The notes under the pieces: model-generated
What the model saw: the letters and a program-made list of their open reading frames with translations, nothing else
What the model was told of the DNA's origin: nothing
The model's database searches: none
Position numbers and translations under genes: made by a program
Shown here: positions 37,746 to 52,400 of the stretch, piece by piece
Numbering within the stretch: position 1 is the stretch's first letter
How the letters are laid out: each line of letters starts with the position of its first letter
Origin: Pterobdella sp. o SKG-2022
Lineage: Eukaryota > Annelida > Clitellata > Hirudinida > Piscicolidae
Assembly: GCA_964035795.1 (NCBI GenBank)
Contig: OZ038322.1
Coordinates: 23,456,359-23,520,358 of the forward strand
DNA length: 64,000 nucleotides
Direction: 5' to 3'

Positions 37746-40263
37746 TCAACTTAATAACAAAGTTGTTTCAATCCAAGTAGGATGTGGGTGATGAGCATTC
37801 TAAAGCGAAAAAATTATTTTAACAGAATAAGCTTATTATATTTGTTATACTAATTGAAAAATAAACAAATTATAAATAGAGTTCATATCTTGCAAAAAAA
37901 AACTAAACAAAATTTTTTTGAATGAAAAAAATTAACAAAGCCCCACTTGGAAGCATCAAACTGAAAAATTGTACCAAACACCGATACAACCATACTACTA
38001 AGTTGCTTATATATATTGGTGCAAAGATTTTCTTGGCAGAATTGAAGGAAATTTATATCATTTTTCCAACCGTTTATTCAATATAGAAACTGTGTTTTGG
38101 ATTTTTATAAAAGTTTTTTTGAATGAACGCTAAACTTGAGTCTGAAGCTTTAAGTTGTGAATTTCAAGTTTCGATTTCTCAAAAAACTACAGTTAGTCTT
38201 CATTTATTGTGATTTTGAAAAAAAGTGTTTTTAAATTCAAAAGTTTTCAAAGGTAATTAAGAAAAATTGGGTTGAAAAAATATTGATAACTTGAAGAAAA
38301 ACGTAATGTAAAACCAGTCGTGACATCAAACTTAAATTGTAGCCGGTTTCACAGGTGAATCTTTTAATAATTTGCTTTTAATTCAAATAAAAACACAAAT
38401 AAGTGATTTAGTAATTATAATTTATTGAATGGCTTTGGAATTGTTCAAAATGTAGTCTTTTATATGTTACGGAAGCCTTTAAGCTTGGGTAATTTTTCAC
38501 TACAAAGACATTAGGATTAGAAAGTTTCAGCTTTTTTGAAGGTTTTAGTTTTTAAAATTTTTAAGTATGGGAAATCAATTTTAGCTACATGAAACGTTTA
38601 TAAGCAGTTAATATGGTTGACAACCTCAACAAATGAAGCTATTTATAAAATCTAGTTTTGATACGGAATTCCCCATTAGAAGCCAAACCTTTCAATTGAG
38701 AAGTAAAAATTTTTGTTAAAGAAAAAGCATGAGAAGCAAAATCATATAAGAACCATTATATAATTGATGGAAACAAAATGCTTATTTGAAGGCGATACCA
38801 AGGCTCAATAACTTATGCTTTGAAAGCCTACAAATGTCTTATATAACTACTCATGGTGTTCGCCCGAGGAAAAGTGAATATTTCCAAAACCTTCGAAACT
38901 ATACAATCGCACCACTATCGATACAGTGATTATTGAAAATCATCGTAAAACTAATGTAAATGTTACTAAAACTAAAAAACTTCAAACATAACACTAAAAA
39001 CCTAATCCTGGTTTTTAAAAGTATGCCTCACTTGCTTCTCTTGGTAAATGAGAAACTTAAACTCAAGTGAAACTAAGTTTTGGTGAGTTCTACAGTGAAT
39101 AATAGCAAAATTAGATTTTTGCATGGGACGCTCAAGCTGCAGATAGACCAGCTCAAAATAAAATTTATTAGAATTATTTAAAAAAAACTGAGTTCTCTAT
39201 AACCAACAACAAACAATTGAAAATATCGGCTGCTTAATAAATAATTTTATGAATTTGGAGATGAAATAGAATTTTTGGAGCTATATAAATTTCAAGAACG
39301 GCTAAGGTTCAGTTGTGTGGTGGATAAAAAACATTTATTTTATATTTTTATTGGAAAAGATGTCATGGCTTTAAAGAATTTCTTCGAAATTAACCATATA
39401 CTTGTCTTTCCAATTTTTTACTTATGTATAAATTTTCGTTTGTATCTCCATTCACCTTTTAATGTGTTTTTTGAGTTATTTTGAAAACATTAAAGAATCT
39501 AAAGTTGAAAAGAAAACACCCTTTTTGACTATATCTCTGTTTAACTTTGTTTAACTATATCAAAGCTAAAGCAACTATATTATAATGCTGCAAAAACTGC
39601 TTAAAAATCAATTATAATGAAAAAACTGCAAAAATATTTAAACAATAATAATTTAGAAAGTAAAATTCATGAGTGTTTTAAAATAGTTTTCATTCAGGAA
39701 TATTTTGATGATCAATTACTATTGTTTTCCCACAAAGAAGTTCAACATTTGAGTTTCACTTGATTAAATTTGAATGAAACCTAGGTGATTAAAAAATACA
39801 ATTTTCAATTCACATTCAATATATCGAAGCATCCGAACTAGATAGGTTTTTTAGTAAAAAAAATTTTTTAAATAACTCAAAAACGATTTTTTGAATTTTA
39901 TTTAACACTATAATTTTTAAAATAAAATTTAAATATATATTTTAACTATTAGAATATTTATTAGAAAATACTTCAAGTGATCAATTAGGTTGGAAAAAAC
40001 TTAACCTATCTGTCAATGGCACCTTTCTTCAATTCAACAAGGTTGAAATATTATTAATTAAAACCATCAATCTCACTTCGCTTTTTTAGTATTGCTTTTA
40101 TAATAGTCAGTTAATATTTCTCTCTAGACGGAAGAATGTATATGCTGCGAATTTTAGTTCTTTATGTCTCTAGTATTTTTTTGTATTGAAATGTTCCATT
40201 AAAATTTCATATCATGAACACTTTGATTTTTTTTTTCAATGATTTTGTATATTTTTATTAAGT

Positions 40264-40352
40264 CAGCCTTTTTCTTCAGAGTTCAAAGCGCTTGCTACAA
40301 ATTTAAGGTGACAAAAACACACTGTGGAACAGGTGCTAAATGTCGGCTAAAC
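40264..40352 (-). mobile_element. SINE fragment, copy C (5' truncated)
   Basis: On the minus strand this reads GCCGACATTTAGCACCTGTT, then CCACAGTGTG, TTAAATTTGTAGCAAGCGCT and a tail. It matches the body of copies A and B, but only the last bases of the tRNA-like head remain (ATCCCGTGTTTAGCCGAC). This fits incomplete reverse transcription or later loss. Confidence 0.82.
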
Positions 40353-41147
40353 ACGGGATGATTATGAAAATGATGTAAAGCAGCAAAAATCAATAAGTTT
40401 CTCAAAGGTTTTTCAAACTTATCCAATTGAGTTTGTTCAAATACACTATTTTCAAAAATTAAAATTAAAATTATGAAAAATTATAGAAATAAATGTAAAA
40501 ATTATGAAATTTGTGATTTTAAAAAGCAATTTTTTAATTAAATAAATCTATTAAATGAGTATAAACAGAACTTTTATTTAAAAAATTTTAGCTTATTCGA
40601 TGTAAAGGTATTTCACCATAGAAAATACTAAGTTATCATTACTTCCTCTAAGAGGAAGAACTAAAAAAATGCATAGATAAAAAAATTTGTCATCCTATTT
40701 TTTTTAAAAATTAATGAATTATATAAATTATTATAAATTAATTGAATTTATTTAACACTGTAAAATAACACCAAAAATATGTTCAATAAAGTTCCCACAG
40801 AACTTTTTAGAAATTCATCTCAGATACTTCTCATTCACGAAAGCACATACTTGGTCACTCTAGACGACCTAAATATCGATTTATATTTTGCATTTAATGA
40901 GACCTTAATGGCTTTTTATTGATCCTGCACGTATTTTTTTTTAAACTATGTTAATCAAAACTCTGTGCTAAATACGTATAGTTTCTAATGTGTTCAAGTG
41001 ATTTTTCATTCCATAATGGAATCTATGTCCTTAGTTGAATATGTTCAAATGCTTTATGGCTCAAATAAATTGTCTTTTATACTATTGCTTACTGAAATAC
41101 TAAATATAATTTTAATATACAATAACATCAAAAACTAAAACTACTTT

Positions 41148-41148
<1 letters not shown>

Positions 41149-41205
<57 letters not shown>
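41149..41205. repeat. (ACT)19 microsatellite
   Basis: An uninterrupted run of 19 ACT triplets (57 bp) lies in AT-rich non-coding DNA. Confidence 0.98.
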
Positions 41206-41206
<1 letters not shown>

Positions 41207-42283
41207 TATAAGTAAATTATCAAAATCAAATTTCTAATCACTGAAAGATATTTTCAACATTAAATTCGCGTTAAAAAATCAATTCTCATCTACAACACGC
41301 AAACGAAACAACAAAGACTTCAAGTGTTTGCTTATCCTTGCTATTTAAACATGAACCTTGCTCTCTTTGACCTTTGTGTTTTCCCACTCTATTGTAGCTT
41401 TAAACACGCACCTTCCCATCATGTAAATATGTATTTTTAAAAATTATTCTGTTGAAAAAATTCTCAAGAGTATAATTAAGATTTATGCTGGGAATGTAAG
41501 TTATTGATTTTTAATCACATGTCATTTTTTAGTTTTAAAAATTCAATAATATTTGTAGGATTATAAGAACAAAATATATAATGCTTTCAATTATGAAAGT
41601 TTCATATTTTTTCATTTACTACATCCAGTGCCTGACATTATTTAGAGGCGAACTCAGCAAAAACTTTGGGAAAATTTTTGAATATTTTCCAACACTTTTA
41701 GCAAACAAAATCATTTTTTTTCCATTAAATTCTCACTTGGAATTTTATTAAAACTAAAAATATAATTTATAAGCCCGAAAATTATTTGTAAAATTAAATC
41801 TAGTTTCAACTTCAAAGTAATTTGAGAATAAATTTCCAATACTATTATCATTGAACTTTTATAGCGCACAATTTACAAAGGTTTGCTACTCAAGCACATA
41901 TTTCAAAAAGGAACGGGGCTTTACATTGTGTGCCATCATCTAGTACTCATATCACCCCTAGTAGTAGTAAGCTTCGTACCTTAAAAACAAATTTTATGAT
42001 TGTTATTTTTGAGTTAGTGATATGTGGGTTCAGGCATATTTATGTTTATTTTCAATTTAGCTTGTTGCATTTTTCAGTTTTTTTGAAGATTTTTTTTTAT
42101 CGTCGGGTTTGGAACATTTTAAAATTTTCCGCTCAATTTTAAACTTTTTCAGTTAAAAAACTAAATTCAAATCGTGAATCATAAAAAAAAACAAAATTTG
42201 AATAAAAAACTCAAATTTTGTCGTGTTTTTATGATTGACAATTTTGAGGCTAACTATAATAATCTTCTTTAGCCAAAGTAAAT

Positions 42284-42470
42284 ACTGAAAATTATTTGAA
42301 CACTAAAGGTAATTTTATTAAGTACAAAGCTTTTTGTTAACAAAGTAACATTATCAAGTACGTTAAAATTCAAATAACAAATTGAATTTTAACGTACTTG
42401 ATAATGTTACTTTGTTAACAAAAGCTTTTTACATAATAAAATTACCTTTAGTGTTCAAATAATTTTCAGT
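42284..42470. repeat. 187-bp foldback (inverted-repeat) element
   Basis: The left arm 42284-42373 begins ACTGAAAATTATTTGAACAC. The right arm 42382-42470 ends with the reverse complement of that sequence. The arms are nearly identical, with a few mismatches around 42320-42336, and are separated by an 8-base loop. A smaller perfect 10-bp hairpin (CAAAATTTGA/TCAAATTTTG) lies at 42193-42221. There is no coding capacity. This could be a MITE or a relic formed by two inverted copies of the CAAAGCTTTT..TTATCAAG motif also seen at 31871 and 58199. No clear target-site duplication was seen. Confidence 0.9.
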
Positions 42471-43239
42471 GAGACTGACTGTTCACAAACTAAACTTAAG
42501 TTATTTTTTTTTATACTTTTCAGAGTAGAATTGAATTCATTCAAGTTATAAGATCTCGTAACAAAAGTTTAAATAATTTGGTATCGGAGGCAAATAAATG
42601 TGACGGAATGAAAGCATATTTTGGATTTGAAAATATTTCCAAAATAATGAAATCTGATAAATATGTATAACTTCAAAGTTATCAACTAAAAGAGTTCAGT
42701 GAAATTAATTTAGAAATTTTCGTTCTTTTCTGATGCATCATTAATTTTGACAAAAAGCAACCTGGTAACAACAAAAAATAAAAACGTATTTTTCATATAA
42801 GAGCCTACACCATACATCGCTCTTTGCATAAAAGCTTCTAAAAGATTATGAGAAATTTTATGAACGTAATCAAATTTAACGCTTATGTGATAGTAGTGGT
42901 CATAAACAATCAATTTCCTTAAATAGCGCTTTTTTCTTTATTTGTTTCATATCTTTTCTTCTTTTTGGCAAAAGTATAATTAAATTCCATTTATCGTGCA
43001 TGATTTTTATTCAATTTAACGTTTGAAATGAATTTTAATATTAAGAAATATAAATTCATAAGACTCCATGCTTGCAAGCTATCCATAGTTAAAATATTTT
43101 GAGGTGAGGTTTTGAACTCCAAATATTCTTGAGATGGGCTAAGCTTTTGAAAACCACTATAATCAAAATGCATGTATAGTTCAAAGTTACTTCAGTTTGC
43201 CGTTATGACATATTCTATTTTATTAGATTCATACTTCTA

Positions 43240-43420
43240 TGTAATGTGATGCGGCTTTATAAAGCGCTTTTTCTTATAGATCAAAGCGCCTGCTACAAAT
43301 TTAATGTAGCGGTAACACACTGTGGAACAGGTGCTAATTGTCGGCCCACGTGGGATGTAACCCGGTAGTTTTAGCTAATTAGTCTAATGCTCAATAAGTT
43401 GAGCTATACGTGCCGACTAA
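43240..43420 (-). mobile_element. tRNA-derived SINE, copy B (full length, minus strand)
   Basis: On the minus strand it starts TTAGTCGGCACGTATAGCTC. The anticodon region TTAGACTAATTAGCTAA follows, then a changed box B (GGGTTACATCC) and GGGCCGAC. The body that follows is the same as in copy A, then an AAAGCGCTTTATAAAGCCGC tail. It keeps a better 3' hairpin than copy A (GCGCTTT paired with AAAGCGC). Both full-length copies begin just after TTA in their own orientation. Confidence 0.88.
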
Positions 43421-46400
43421 TTTGACCAATGTCTTGCTTTTCATCAACTATGCTTTCACTATAATAATAAAAATTTAAAAATGAAATATTCATGCTGTAA
43501 AGGAACTTTTCGGTAGATGTAGTTTTATCATCTGTGGCTCTTATCCATGTAGCAAGTGTGTACGTAATTTATTTTGAATTAATTGAAAACAATAAAAATA
43601 ACTTAAATCATATATAAAAGATTTTTTCAATATATGTGAAAAAAATAGATTTTTATTAGAAAGAATTACCTTTTTATTGCCGTAATATTTTTATAACACT
43701 GGTTAAATTTTCAAAGTGTTTCCGAATTATTTTTTTAAAGCCGACATCAAACCCTTTTTTTTCTGAATTATAAATTTATGTTTCAAATATAATCAAAACG
43801 AAGATTATTTAACATGACTTGCGATAAAATTTGAATTCTTCTAATATAAAAAAATAATAATAACAACTTAAATTCAGTTTTAAATAAAATTGTAAATTTC
43901 AATTATAAAAAAATATTGGAAAACATTAAAAAGTTTCGTTAGACATAAATGTAAAATTGAAAATATTTTTGGAAATAAAGTTCTCAACAAATCACTTATA
44001 CTTTATTTATTCACAGAATCATCTTTCCGATTTTCCAGACAATTTAAATTTTATATCTTAATTCCTTTTTATGCAACTGGGGTTATAATGAATAGAATTC
44101 AAAAATTAGTATTCTCAAATGATGAAAAAAGCTTCAAAATTCTGAAGTTTAAATTTTTGTAGAAGCATTATGGTACATTGCTATAAGCTCACTTGTGGCT
44201 GAATAACTGGCGTTTCGCATGTCACCACAAGCATTGTGGAAAATTTAATTCTCTATGTTTTAATATGTTTTTCAAATTTAATTATTTTTGTATAAAAGGT
44301 TTTCGTGAGTGTGTGAAAAGTTCAAAGTGAATGAAAATTAATTTTTGATTTCAAAGATGCACTTCATGAAAAGGTCATTACTTATACAAAAGATAGAGTA
44401 GCTCATTTCAAAGGTAAAGCTTGTGTTTAAGAAACACTTGTGAGCTCATTTGCCTTGTAATACCTAGACCTTTGTGGAATTTAGTTTCAAATTCTCAGTC
44501 TAAAATATTGTTTCATCCTTACCGAAGTTTCTAACTTTTCATTTGTGTTTTACAAAAAAGTTTTTCTATTAAATGTATAAAAAAAATTAATAGAAACATT
44601 GAAAATAATGAAAATTTTAAGCTTTTCTGAAAGAGCTTCATTTTCACCACTAAAGTAATTTCTCATTTAATCAAAAAAGTTTTGTTTACATATTTCCAGG
44701 ATTTGCAATGTAACTTTTCATGATAATTTTGCAATATTATTCGAAGCATTTGTACATTTTCAAACTAAGTTGGTGTGTTGAGACTACTTTGTGATTTTCA
44801 CATACATCAAATGCTTTATGTACGAGCTAATGGATTAAGATGATAATCCACTTATTGGAATTTTTAGCTCATTTTTTTAAATAAACGTATTTTTGATCAA
44901 AAAAAATTTATAATTCGAGAAAACTATATGGAATTCTAACCATTATGTCCAACCTCATATTTTTTATTATTACCGGCATTTTTCAATTTCATATTGCAGA
45001 CCCACTTGAAAAAACATATTAGAATCATAATTAAAGTTTTAAAATTGAAATTTTTTTCTCTAAAATTTTGCAATATTTTATACTGAAAACTTTCGGACAA
45101 AACTAAAAAACATTTTCCAAAAGTATTGTGAAAAAGGTTTTAAAGTTGAAAAACAAATCTTTTTCAAAGCATGTTTTTTCTTAGTTGAGGTTAAAAAAAA
45201 TTTTGATTAAAAAACTAACTCAGAATCGAAATATAATTAATATTTTTATCTTCTCTTTGAATCCTAATTAAATTTTCTTTTAAAGAAAAATGACTGAAAA
45301 ACTAAATTTAAATTAGCCCTTCCAATCAATTTGAAGTCAGTATTTCAGTGTGAATTTTTAAAGCTGAGTTAAAAATAAGACTACTTAGTTTCACCTGTTT
45401 CATTTTTACATCTGTATCTAACAATGTAAAACTTCTTAAATTAGATTCTTCAACTACTCTCCATAATTAATCTCTATAATGATTTCATTACGAGTGGTAG
45501 CTGAAATTTTTAAATACCTTAAGCATTTGTAGGGATTTTAATTGGAGTTTTAAAATTAGGACTTTGCATTAAAGATTATACGAAGCTTTGGTCAAATTTA
45601 TACAAATTGTCATGTGAGAAGTTTTTATCTCCAAGAGTTTAATGGCGCAGCTATAAAAGCCGTTTTAATTTTTTTTATATATAAAAACGGTTATAAGCCG
45701 TTTTTAAGCTAAAGTTAAAAGCTATATTCAAGACAAAAAAACTAATAAGCATTAAAGCAAGATTATGTAATAATAGAATGACATGGTAATCAAAAAGATC
45801 TGATAAAACAGATGTTTTTGTGAAAGAATATTTTTTCAACTGTGCACAGTTCCATTGAACATTTTTCATGAAAATAACTAATTTTTTTAGCCAGCTTCTA
45901 TAGATTGAAATAATTAGCTTTTGTTTTAAATTTTTTTCTGAAAATCCTCATAATAAGATGCAAAGAATTCATGATTTTCCCCTGTTTGCACATTTTCTAA
46001 AAAAACTAATCTAAAATTCAAAAAATTGAAAAAATAAAAAAGTAACTTTTGCTTCAAAACGCTTGAAACACAGGCGTAGAAAAAGAATTAGAAGAGACCA
46101 CTTAGTTATTGAAATGCTCGATTCCACTGAGCTAATGATTTTATGGGGTAATGAGGAACGTGATAAGGAGACTTAAAAAGATAGCATCATTCAATGCCAG
46201 TGTTTTGAAAATAGAATTTTTCAGTTTGCTTATATTTTTCAAGCATTTTTTCAGCATTAAATTATATTTCAAGATACATGTTTTTTGTTTCGTAAAATGC
46301 TTTTGATTAATTACTTGAAAAGAAGAATTCAAAACTTTTGATCAAAACATGCTCAATGTATATTGTTTTTTTCATATGAAAACCTTAAATTAAAGGCAAA

Positions 46401-49400
46401 TAATAATGAAAGGATTCAATTGATAAAAAAAATACAATCGAGGTCTATTTTATGCTTATAATAAAAGCTAAATGAGAAGAGAAATAGTTTTTTGAGATAT
46501 TTAACTTTTTAATTCTCTAATTAAAAAAAACTTCTATCGTTTTTCAAAAAGCTCAAAAATGAAGGTTTTTATTTGAATTTTGCTTGTTAATACAAAAAAT
46601 TAACTGGCTTGAAAGACTGCAAGTGCCGGGCTAAATATTTATAATAGATTTTATTATCCCACGTTCAACAATAAAAAAACTCAAAAAAAAATTAAATATA
46701 TTCTAAAATGGTTTTAGTACAGTATATTATATGCAAGAAACGAAAATCATTAACGTTGGTTAAAGTGATAGTGGTGTGAACTTCGCGAGAGCGTGTAAAA
46801 TTTATGGTCTCTGAATAGGAAGGCCATCTCAATTTTTTCATGCCTTCCGTTTTTCTTTGAATTTTTGTTCTTACTCAAAATTTAGGTGTACTAATAAAGT
46901 TTTATTTTGTGACTGAATTCTTTTTGACTCCCTCTCGTCAGTGCGTACGTGCCCAAATCAACTTTGCTTCATGCGTTTAATCTTTTTGAAGGTGTTTTCA
47001 TAAATTAATATGTTACAATTAGTTTAATTATATTTCATATAAAACTGCTTTCTGATTGGAGTTTTTTTAATAAAGTTTGAAAAAACTAAGAAAACTAAAA
47101 AGCGGTTCATCTTTGAGAATTTCAAAAATTTCTTCAATTAATTAAATGTGAAATGCTTCGTGTACTAAATGCACATTAATTTAAATAAAATTTAAAAAAA
47201 ACATAATATTCAAAAAAAATGTTATTTTATTTCATTTCAATTTTTAATAAATGTAGCTCACTCAAGGATTCAAATACAAATGTGATTATAAATGAACCAA
47301 GAGGATAACTTCGATAAAATTCCATATATAATGATCAGTTTAAGTTTGTTTTTTATTATAACATATAAACATTTTTAGCTAAAATTTTTTTATCCATTAT
47401 GCAAAAGCAATCGAAATTAGAAAATTTTATTCTGTTAAACTTTCAAAATTATTTCAATAAAGCATTTAAATTATTTATAAATTTAATTCATAAAATTTTT
47501 CAAAAAAGTTAAAATATATATTCTCATGAACAATGGAAAACCTCCATACAAGAAAAAAATCAAAATCACTCGTGATAAACTCTACATGCCTACCATAAAC
47601 AACAATTGACTTTTGTTTGAAGCTTGAAACAATATAACTTCTTTGAATTTAATCCATAAATAAGCCGCAAAAATTCATATCATAAATTCTTTTTTATTTA
47701 TAAAACAACAATCAAAAGAAAAATTTTCATTGTTGATGAGTTTTTGGGCCACTCCACGTGGAAATAGAAACCTCAACGGCATTCCCATATCCACACCATG
47801 CCACAATCGCAGTAATAAATACCACTCATTTCATGCCTCAATCTTCATGTGAATAAATTCATTCTATGCTGAATACTTACTGCAAGGCTTGGCAGTTCCA
47901 GATTGATCAACATATTTTTGAAAGAAGAACTAGGCAATACAACTGAATGAAAACAACAATTTTATGTAATATATTCCTCGTGTAAAACATTGTAAACCTT
48001 TTAACGCCTTGTTCCAAATCGTTATTACTTTTTTGTAGATAAAACTTGCAATATTAAAATTTATCTCATTCTAAATCAACAAAGTTAATGAATAGCATAA
48101 ACTTATTTCAAGATTTTCATTCAGTTGTTTCCAATATTTGAATAACTTCTTTTCAAGTATAGTTTCTCAGTAAATTTGATCAGAATTTATGGAAGTTATA
48201 TTTCCGAGATTTTCTGTTGCATTATGAATATTTGAAGACCCTATAAAATATTTTTATTTGAATTAATAAAAATATCAATTTATACATTTAGAAGTGAGTG
48301 TTGGATATGCTAATTGTATTTTCATTCAAAAAAACTCAAAAAAATACTCGAAACAACTCGGAGTTTTTACATTATAAATTGAAAAGTTAAACTTGGTTTG
48401 ATTAAAACAGAAAGTGTCCACAGTTTTTACCAAAAATCTATTCAGACTCGCATAACTCACTTTAAATAATGTAAATAAAATATTTAGAAGTTTTTCAGTT
48501 TCCACTAAAACAAAATAAAACTCAAAAATATGTAAATTTTTTTTTAAAACCTTATTTAAAAAACAACTTAAAACATCGTGCTCATCTCAAAATGAAATTT
48601 TCTTTATTACAGCATTTTTGAGGTATCATGACTTGCAAAAATCTTTTCACATCGAGAAACCCCTCATAAACTACTTTAACTCATATGCTAAACTCATATA
48701 TAAAGATTTTTGGAGTTGGAAACCGTTGCTTAAAAATCATTATGTCCAGTACTAATACATTTTTCATTAATTCACATACTTTTGATACTGCTTTGAGAAA
48801 TCCATTTGCTAATTATAATGGCCAACTATTTATTTCTAAATGCCATCACTGTTATTATGAATTTCATTTTAGATTTGACCGGAAAATTAACCAAACATAA
48901 ATCTTATATCAGGGACTGCTTTTGATTTTATTTATCTTCATCAAACACTCTTGGCTATTTCCCTGCAGCCCATTTTCTGAAAATAGAGCAAGGCCAACTT
49001 TAGAAGCATCTTAATATGGAATAAATTGTTAATTAATTTGGAACATAATTTTTTTTAAACTAAACTTAAAGTACATTATAATTAGTAAATTCTTTAAGAT
49101 GGAGGAATATTATACTTATTTGTTGAGGTCTCATCAACATTTTGTTTCATTGTTCCTATGGCACACTGTTTCACTTTAAAACCCTATTTTAGTTGTCTCC
49201 AACAAATCAAATGTTTCAAAAAACTTTAAAATTTTAGGCGTTTTTTAAACATAATTCAACTACATAAAAACACGAAAGATTCGTACACTTTCCAAGTTCA
49301 ATCTACAAATAACGACCAGCTTAGACTGTGTTTTTGGTGCTTTAGAGTCAAACTTGATTTATCACGAAACCTTAAAAAAATGAGAAGTCAATTAAAAAAA

Positions 49401-52400
49401 ATTTTTTCATTTTTAAATGTCATCTTTTTTATAAATATTTTTCTTTATTGGTTAACGTGGATGGCAACACATTTTTCTGCATGAATTTCTATTAAATTAA
49501 ATACATCATGCGTCTTTGTAATTCAATTTTTGCTCTATGTTGAATTTTATATCACGTTCAGAAAAAATTGTCTTTTTCACAAAACTTAATAAAGTAATGT
49601 TTCTAAACACTATAAAAACAACTTGTGTAGATTTAATGAACTTGCACCCCGTGTGCCCTTGATATATGCCGCCCAAAGCATCTTTGTGTTATTTCACCAA
49701 ACATAAAGCTCACAACTTAAAAACCCAAATACGAAATACCTTTTAAAAATTCAACTCTAATTGATATTTGTTTTAAATGGTTTTCTACCAAACCGTTGAA
49801 TTGTGTTTTTTTTGCCCTTCGTTCACAAGGCTTGACGGATGGTAGTTATGATGTATGTTAGCAATAATGCATTTATTAGATCCTAGAATCGACCTTCACC
49901 AACTATTGGATAAAGATTTTTGGAAATTCTTTTGAATAAACAATTCGATTGTAGTTTTCAACTAGTTTTTATAAATATGTTTGAAACATAGTTTGCTGGT
50001 TGATGAGAATCTATTTGGGAGTAAATTACTAAAATTAACTATTTCACTTTCATATTAAGGATTTTTCATGAAAATTCTCATAATTCACACTTGAAACTCA
50101 ATTTTTAAATGGGCTTCTAAAAGATACCAGGTCTTATTAAGTTTATAAAACTTTTATCAATGAAATATGAAAGCGTTAAAGGGTTTGAAAATCGTGAGAT
50201 ACACGTTTTCCACGTCCACCCCTTTCAAGAATGCCACACTTAGAACCTTTTACAAAATTGCTTGTGTAGCAAAAAAGTAGTATTTCCATAGCAAAAAGAC
50301 TGCTTTCATTAATAGTCAAAACTTACCGAATCATTCTTGCAAATCCCATGACTGAACTTCTGAAAAGTTTAAAAATCTATTGAGAATCAATTTTATGAAA
50401 AATGGAACAACTATTTAAGAAACATTAAAGAGAAAACATGCAGTTTGTGAACAACCGTCAGAAATAAAAGTTGCAATGACGAAAGTTATGGTTTTTTATT
50501 ACAAGGAGATATAGAGGCGAATACCTATAATTGAGTCATACTTTTTATTCGATCAAAATAAAATTCACGTGCTTTAAAGAAATAATACAATTCAACGTTG
50601 AACAAAGAACCAAATTAAATGATGTTCATGAAGTTTATTAATTTCAGAATATAGCTTCACGAAAATAAGTGCATCATTCAGTGATAAAAGTTTGTATACT
50701 CGAAAATGAATGCAAAAAAACAGAAAAAAATGCCTCTGCCCACAAGATAAGATTTTTGATGTTTTTTAAATTAAAATGTCCCGAGTTGCTCGCCTCAATG
50801 CTTTCTTTAAAAATTCTTGTAACAGCTTTATTGTATGATTGAACGATAGAAATTTTTGAAATTTCTTAACCACGTTTACATGAAACTAAATATTTTTTCA
50901 AAAAGCATCTTCAATTATTTTAATGTCATTTTTATGTAAAAATTATTTGTTTGAGATGGAAATTTACACATGCCAAACGTCTGCTTTCAAATGAATGTGC
51001 ACTTGAAGATCATTTTATAGCCAGCGTTTTGAAGCTTAATTTGAATTTGCAATAAAATTCAAAATATTTTGTTTCGGAAGTTTTTCAATAAATATGGCTT
51101 CTCTTGGCGAAATTCTTTACAAAACTTTTGAAATAATTCAATTTGAAAACGTATTTCAAACAAGATGAATGATTAATAGGAAAAAACACAAAAAGTGTTT
51201 GCTTATGAAGATAAATTCTGCGGCAACTTGCGGGTCGCAAACAAATTCCATGCAACTTTCAAATGAAGCATGAATGAGAGCTCGTCTGTCAAAGCACTTG
51301 CTTCTAACAAACATGGGACAAATTACAAAATTTTAAAAATTTATTGCAGTTTGATTGATGAGAATGAAATTAATATTTTTTTTAATTTATAAAAATTCTA
51401 TTTTCAAAAGCTTTTGCATCGGCTATGCTAACGTGGCTATTTGCCAATGGTTTATTATGGAACTCACGTGGCAAGTATGCATTCATCCATCTCTTATTGA
51501 CGGATATTATAAAATTTCTCTATTATTAAGTTTCGATAGATTCTTGAAATGTCAAAGGTCACAAAAATAACAAAGATTTTTATTCAACTAATTTCTTATT
51601 GCTTGTTTTTCAAGCCTTTAATTCAAAAATATTCTTCCAAGTCTTTTTTTAATTGAGTTTTTTTATATTCTTTGATGGAATTATCCAAAGCGGAGAACAA
51701 ATATATAAACTTCATTTTAGTATTCAAGAGTTTTAAATGAGATCAGCCAGCTAGATACATGCATTAATTGAATTTTAGATTTAAAATTACATTTGCTTTT
51801 AATCCCTTTTATTATTTTGTCAATTTGCTTTTGGAGTTGAATAAATAAAATATAAGTTATTACCCAAGTTATAAATTTAAAACAGAATTAAATGTGAGCA
51901 AATTAAAAATCCAAATGAACTCCATGCAAATGGCAAGGTTGCACTCATCGGAAACTATGTCCTTCAAATTCAAAAATCATCCAAAACCACTTATTTTTTA
52001 AATTCCATAAAATATAAAATTGAAAAATTCATAAACGTACCATCTAATTTTTAAAAAATATAATTATTTTAGTATACAAAAACACAATAAAAAACTCAAG
52101 TACGACGAAGCTAAAAGCTTTGCTCATAGGCCTTATTTTAAAGTGAAAAGTGTAAAAACGTTGATATGGATATCATCATTGTTTAAAAACTTCGTGTAAA
52201 AGCAGAGGCCAACACATTTACAAGACACACAGCCATCTCACGTAGCATCCTGGACCTTTGGTAACCCCGTCATTCTGTAACGTTTCTATTTCAACAGAAC
52301 CCTTTTTTTATATTCGTTTCCTTCATTCATGTAACCCATAAAGATTCATATTATGTTATATGTCACGAATGTCATTATTTAAAAGTGGTCTAGCGAGAAA

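Noticed and set aside
45656..45710. AAGCCGTTTT / AAAACGGTT inverted and direct repeats as a regulatory hairpin
   Set aside because: They are short, AT-rich and single-copy here, so could easily arise by chance.
48685..48900. A 71-codon ATG-started open frame in the gene desert
   Set aside because: There is no recognisable motif, its base composition matches the surroundings, and frames of this length are expected by chance in 22 kb. It is not excluded as a small gene.
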